This document shows positions 60,067 to 64,000 of a DNA stretch of 64,000 nt, in pieces (the stretch's first letter is position 1; each line of letters starts with the position of its first letter). Location of the stretch: contig NC_073692.1 in NCBI RefSeq assembly GCF_029784155.1, positions 370,245,160 to 370,309,159 of the forward strand, read 5' to 3'. The notes under the pieces are model-generated. The model worked only from the letters and a program-made list of their open reading frames with translations, was not told the DNA's origin and did not search any database. Source of the DNA: Uranotaenia lowii (Eukaryota > Arthropoda > Insecta > Diptera > Culicidae). The translations under genes were made by a program, and so were the position numbers.

Positions 60067-63065
60067 TTTTAGATTTGTAGATTTGTTTATTCTTGCAACG
60101 TAAGATTTCAATCTTTTAATTTGTTACAATTTGCGGGTACATATTTAACTTGAATTTCTTCTTCTTAACAACTAATCGTTCCGTCAATATGTTCTAGTAT
60201 CAATTTTCTTCCTATGTCGTTTTACTTCATGAATTCTTCAAGCAACCTCTTCTTAAACTCTGATTTATTATTAATTATTTTCAAATTATTGGGAAGATTA
60301 TTCCAATTGACAATACCTCTGACGAAAAATGTTCTACCATAGTAAGACGAACTATGCGAAGGGATCAAGATATTCCTGGTTCTTGAGTTTCTTAGTGGCG
60401 TGAGCAAAGTTTTCAAATAATTAGGTTTACCAGTTTTCAAGATTCTATGCATTACTACACAAGAGCGATATTTATAAAAACTTTCAAATGAACAACCGAT
60501 GAGCAATTTTTGTAGGTGTGACACTCGAGAAAATCGAGATAGTTTGAAAACGTATCGTACACAGGAATTGAGGGCTATGCGTATTTTGTTCAAGGATCTT
60601 TCAGAGGCATTCGAATACAGAAAATCACCATATAAAAGTAGAGGGTATACGTAAGTCTTGAAAAGTTTTAGTTTTGTTTGTGCATCCAAATGATGGGTTG
60701 TTAAATTTAACCTTTTTATCGAACCATAAATTTTACAGCATTGAGCATTGACTTGACGGTTCCAGGAGAGATCCCGATCAAAAATTACTCCTAGATTTTC
60801 AGCATAATCGACGAACTGGATGACCGTATTGTTGAGAACTAATGGTTGTAAATCTGAGAAGGGCAGTAGTCTTCCAAAGAACAGAGCCTTTGTTTTGGAG
60901 GGATTTATAGGTAGGAGGTTAGAATCGGACCATTCATTTATTTTAGCAAGATCTCCATTTATTTTCGTAAGGAATTCATTAGGATTAACATCATTTTTCT
61001 CGCAAAGATATACTTGAACATCGTCTGCAAAAAGATGGATTGAGCAGTGTTGTAGAACTGATGGAAGATCATTTATAAAAAGTGAGAAAAATAAAGGTCC
61101 AAGAATTGATCCTTGAGGAACTCCAGAGCCAATATTAGTGAAATCAGAAAAACAATCGTTTAAAAAGACTGTTTGCGATCGGCCATGAAGGTACGATTGA
61201 ATCATTTTTACAGCTGTCGAAGAAAAGTTATACTTGGTAATAAGTTTGTTTAATAGTTTTATATGTGATACACGGTCGAAAGCTTTAGCAAAATCAATCA
61301 TCAACAATATAGCTATTCCTTTTTTATCCAAAGTTAGCGCAATATCATTATGTACTTTCATGAGAGCAGTTTCTGTGCTGTGAGAAGAACGAAATCCTGA
61401 TTGAAACTCATACAGCATATTATTTTGATTTAAGTATTCGGTAATTTGATGTTTTGTTAATTTTTCAAATATTTTTGAAGTTACGCTCAATATACTGATT
61501 GGCCTGAGGTTTGATAATTCATGAGATTTAGCCTTTTTTGGAATAGGAATAACTTTAGATTTTTTCCATTGAAATGGAAACTTAGAGGTTTTGATAATTG
61601 AATTGAAAATATGTCTCAAGGCAGGTAAAATGTACGGTAATAAAATTTTAAGGAGTTTAATTGGAATACCATCCACTCCAACCGCATTTGATTTAATTGA
61701 ATTGACCGCATTTATAATTTCATAATTTTGAAAAAAATTAAACTTAAAGCCATTCCTATTATTCGGACAATGTAGTAGTTGCGAAGAACTGGTGGTGAAA
61801 TTTAAGGTAAAATAGTTATTAATTTCAGTTGCGGAAAAATTAGCTATGGTTGCATTTGATTGAGATTTTGACAATCCAAACTTCTTCAAATTATTCCAAA
61901 ATATCTTTGGTGGCACATCTATATTAAGTCGTCTTTTATCAAACATTCTTTTCGCGTTAGTAATTAGAGAGTTCACTCTGTTACGCAGTATTTTGTATTT
62001 ATTTTTGTCTTCAACAGACTTTGATCGCTTCCAATCATTATATGCCAAATTTCTATTAATCATGGCATGATTTATATCGTTAGTGAACCAATTATTTCTA
62101 CGATGTTTTCTGAATTTTAGAGGAAAGAATGAATCATGAATATCCAGCAGAAATTTGTTGAAGAACTCAACAAGCATATCTGGATCGTCTATACTCTGAA
62201 ATCTATTCCAATTATTTCCAGCGAAAATTTCGAACAAAGCATTTTCATCAAAGTTGTTATAGTCACGGAACCAGTATCCGTCTTGAAAAGCAATTTTGGG
62301 AAAATTCAGAGAAGAGAAGATCAAATCGTGGTTCGATATACCTGGCAATGAAATTTGGCTAAATCTATGTATGGAATCAGGTGAATCTGATACAAGCAAA
62401 TCGAGTAAAGAACAGCCGGTATTGTGGAAAAATGTTGGTTCGTTATTAACACATCTAAAGTTCGAGAAATTTAAAAAATCTTTGAACTTTTGAATTCTTA
62501 CGGATTGTTTTAAAAGATCTGTATTAAAGTCGCCAATGAAGAAAGAACTGTTATGAGTCAAAGCAAATTGTTCCACATGAGTTATAAGTAGTTCGGAACA
62601 GTCATTTTCTGGAGGATTATAGTAAAGGCCAAATATTAACTTCATCTCATACAGAAATAATTCAATCAGGATAAATTCGGTTGAATTCTCTTCATTAGTA
62701 TCTGATCTCGAGAGTATTCTACATTTAAGGTTGTTTTTAAGGTAAACGCAGACGCCACCTCCATGCCTGTTACGATCATTTCTAATCAAATTATAACCAT
62801 CAATAGTTATAACTTCATCATTTACGGTTTCACTTAGCCACGTCTCTGACATGAAAATAATGTCTACTTTACTGTTGATGAAAAGATTTCTTAGTTCAAT
62901 GAATTTAGAAAAACGACGAGCGCAAAGGCTTTGAACATTAATATGACAAATATTCAACATGTCTTCGCATAGAACACTTTGAAGCACAGCTTTGGGTATA
63001 ACATTAGGCGTCGAGGCATTGTTATTAGAATAATTATCCATTTGGATAAAGGACAGGTATTTCAT
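60067..63065 (-). mobile_element. LINE (CR1/Jockey-like) 3' part with ORF2 and 3' UTR
   Basis: Includes ORF2 (60222-63065) and a roughly 155-bp 3' UTR. The element ends in a short tandem of AAATCTAC / AAATCTAA rather than poly(A), a CR1-like trait, at about 60067-60085. The 5' end is not defined; ORF1 was not recognised upstream (63066-64000). It is inserted into the Tc1/mariner remnant. Confidence 0.85.
60222..63065 (-). CDS. LINE ORF2: endonuclease and reverse transcriptase, intact 947 codons
   Basis: N-terminal AP-type endonuclease at about residues 38-250: HINVQS at 41-46, SETWL at 73-77 with the catalytic Glu, GDFNTDL at 178-184, and NHDLI at 245-249 in place of the usual SDHxxI. Reverse transcriptase at about 495-760: KKAKSHELSNLRPIS, MIDFAKAFD (Asp591), SGVPQGSILGP at 647-657 and the catalytic FADD at 679-682. 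The C-terminal tail ends in the WNNLPNNLK ... FKKRLLEEF pattern usual in CR1/Jockey/Rex-type ORF2; no RNase H follows. There are no stops or frameshifts, so this copy is young and perhaps active. The exact clade needs a tree. A second Met at residue 9 (63041) could also start it. Confidence 0.93.
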   Translation of the reverse strand: MKYLSFIQMDNYSNNNASTPNVIPKAVLQSVLCEDMLNICHINVQSLCARRFSKFIELRNLFINSKVDIIFMSETWLSETVNDEVITIDGYNLIRNDRNRHGGGVCVYLKNNLKCRILSRSDTNEENSTEFILIELFLYEMKLIFGLYYNPPENDCSELLITHVEQFALTHNSSFFIGDFNTDLLKQSVRIQKFKDFLNFSNFRCVNNEPTFFHNTGCSLLDLLVSDSPDSIHRFSQISLPGISNHDLIFSSLNFPKIAFQDGYWFRDYNNFDENALFEIFAGNNWNRFQSIDDPDMLVEFFNKFLLDIHDSFFPLKFRKHRRNNWFTNDINHAMINRNLAYNDWKRSKSVEDKNKYKILRNRVNSLITNAKRMFDKRRLNIDVPPKIFWNNLKKFGLSKSQSNATIANFSATEINNYFTLNFTTSSSQLLHCPNNRNGFKFNFFQNYEIINAVNSIKSNAVGVDGIPIKLLKILLPYILPALRHIFNSIIKTSKFPFQWKKSKVIPIPKKAKSHELSNLRPISILSVTSKIFEKLTKHQITEYLNQNNMLYEFQSGFRSSHSTETALMKVHNDIALTLDKKGIAILLMIDFAKAFDRVSHIKLLNKLITKYNFSSTAVKMIQSYLHGRSQTVFLNDCFSDFTNIGSGVPQGSILGPLFFSLFINDLPSVLQHCSIHLFADDVQVYLCEKNDVNPNEFLTKINGDLAKINEWSDSNLLPINPSKTKALFFGRLLPFSDLQPLVLNNTVIQFVDYAENLGVIFDRDLSWNRQVNAQCCKIYGSIKRLNLTTHHLDAQTKLKLFKTYVYPLLLYGDFLYSNASERSLNKIRIALNSCVRYVFKLSRFSRVSHLQKLLIGCSFESFYKYRSCVVMHRILKTGKPNYLKTLLTPLRNSRTRNILIPSHSSSYYGRTFFVRGIVNWNNLPNNLKIINNKSEFKKRLLEEFMK

Positions 63066-64000
63066 CAGAGTTTAATAAAGAGTTGCTTGAAGAATTCATG
63101 TTTGGAACGACATCAAGCTTAGCGAAGTTCATTTCAATAATTTGAATCAATAATGTCCTGACTTTTCAGATAAGTCTAGTATACGGAACGGAATGTAAAT
63201 GATTCAGCGAGAAAAAAATATTTCAAAAAAAAAAAAAGCGAAGGTATAAAAAAACAAAAAAAAGAAGCAAACTAAGTACCTCTGTACGATTCACAGGCAG
63301 CTCATGTTGAAATTTTTGCCGCAACTTGGGGAGCTCTTGTTGGGGGCATCTCTTGGGCAGATTGGGTATCTTCCTGGCACTAGCAACAACAGTAGCAACA
63401 ACAGCAGGCAACAGCAACGATGCAGGAGTATACCTGAGTGTCATTAGCGGGCATTTGGCAGGTCTGGCGTCGCGACGTCTAATTTAATGTCCATTCCAAT
63501 CGCACTAAAGACGGTTCCACTGCTCACGCTCTGGCAGCCGCAATGAGTCCCACCGGTCGGCTTCGATGACAAATAGTGGACTGATGTTCGTAGGTATATT
63601 AGCAGAACATCAAAACAAACGTAAATCGGCAATAGCAACTCAGGAACGCACATTATCTTGAAGAGATCTTGCCTCTAAACCAGCGTCGTTAGGGGTAATC
63701 TTCAATAGCATCATTCGGCGCTTTCTGCTGGGGTCACTTCGATGACATTGTACGACGATGGCAGCAACAACAACAACAAGCGGGTACCGAGGCAGCAAGA
63801 CGTGGTGCTGGATGTTTGATTTACGCAGATTTCGTCGATCGTTCTCGGTTTCGGTAGAAGATAGTTTAGGTAGGTGCACGATGACGTTGACCGAGAACAA
63901 GCGTATGATAGCTATACAGATTTTCGATGACGGTTGGTGATTTTTGAGAGTGGATGATTCTTCGAGCCAGCGGCGATAGGGCAAGATGCAAGATTTTTTT
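63066..64000. other. Region upstream of the LINE ORF2, unassigned
   Basis: On the minus strand this should hold the element's 5' part, but no ORF1 (zinc knuckle or esterase) is recognisable. CAA/CAG-rich stretches lie at 63375-63425 and 63757-63780. The missing 3' half of the interrupted Tc1 element was not found here. Confidence 0.4.

Overview
The window looks like nuclear DNA from a mosquito or a close dipteran relative. The evidence is AT-rich DNA with short (55-134 bp) GT-AG introns, a small family of secreted fibrinogen-related proteins of the mosquito FREP type, Tc1/mariner transposase remnants, Jockey/CR1-like retroelements, and many non-autonomous DNA transposons. The species cannot be fixed from sequence alone. 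Recognisable host genes occupy only about 4 kb; the rest is satellite, transposon and unassigned AT-rich DNA.

Layout. 1-585: 3' half of a dead Tc1/mariner element. 679-1836 (-), 2900-3933 (+) and 13007-14058 (+): three three-exon fibrinogen-domain genes (A, B, C). B and C belong to a segmental duplication (about 1869-5300 and 9137-15780). The second unit kept the promoter of gene A without its body, and carries about 3.2 kb of inserted DNA (9418-12597). A 9-bp AAGTCAAGA satellite follows each duplicate gene (4475-8265 and 14600-15780). Its reverse complement recurs at 17145-17720 and 31435-35700. 17737-20000 is a 2.26-kb, almost perfect (CAGA)n tract. 21385-21955 is a second 9-bp satellite (TTTTGACAA). 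22290-23448 is a Tc1-like element with a TA-flanked MITE inside its transposase.

Two non-autonomous hAT-type elements can be delimited by terminal inverted repeats and perfect 8-bp target duplications: 24504-26996, which holds a Helitron-like element and a second MITE copy, and 38635-41675. Further TE pieces are an RT scrap near 28217-28390, a TA-flanked 1.2-kb element inside satellite (34228-35431), a 3' RNase H/zinc-knuckle LINE end (37335-37982), and an 801-bp TIR element (42267-43067) inside a minisatellite. 43890-56645 is dominated by a third 9-bp satellite (TTTTTGTCA / TTTTTGTAA) of about 12.3 kb, with higher-order structure and a 500-N gap. 59356-60066 is the 5' half of another Tc1/mariner element, cut by a LINE whose 947-codon ORF2 (60222-63065, -) is intact.

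The coherent functional story is small: secreted lectin-like FREPs, probably of innate-immune or haemolymph type, expanding by local duplication in a repeat-rich neighbourhood. The very long open frames over the satellites (up to 3465 codons) are artefacts of a repeat length divisible by three and are not genes.
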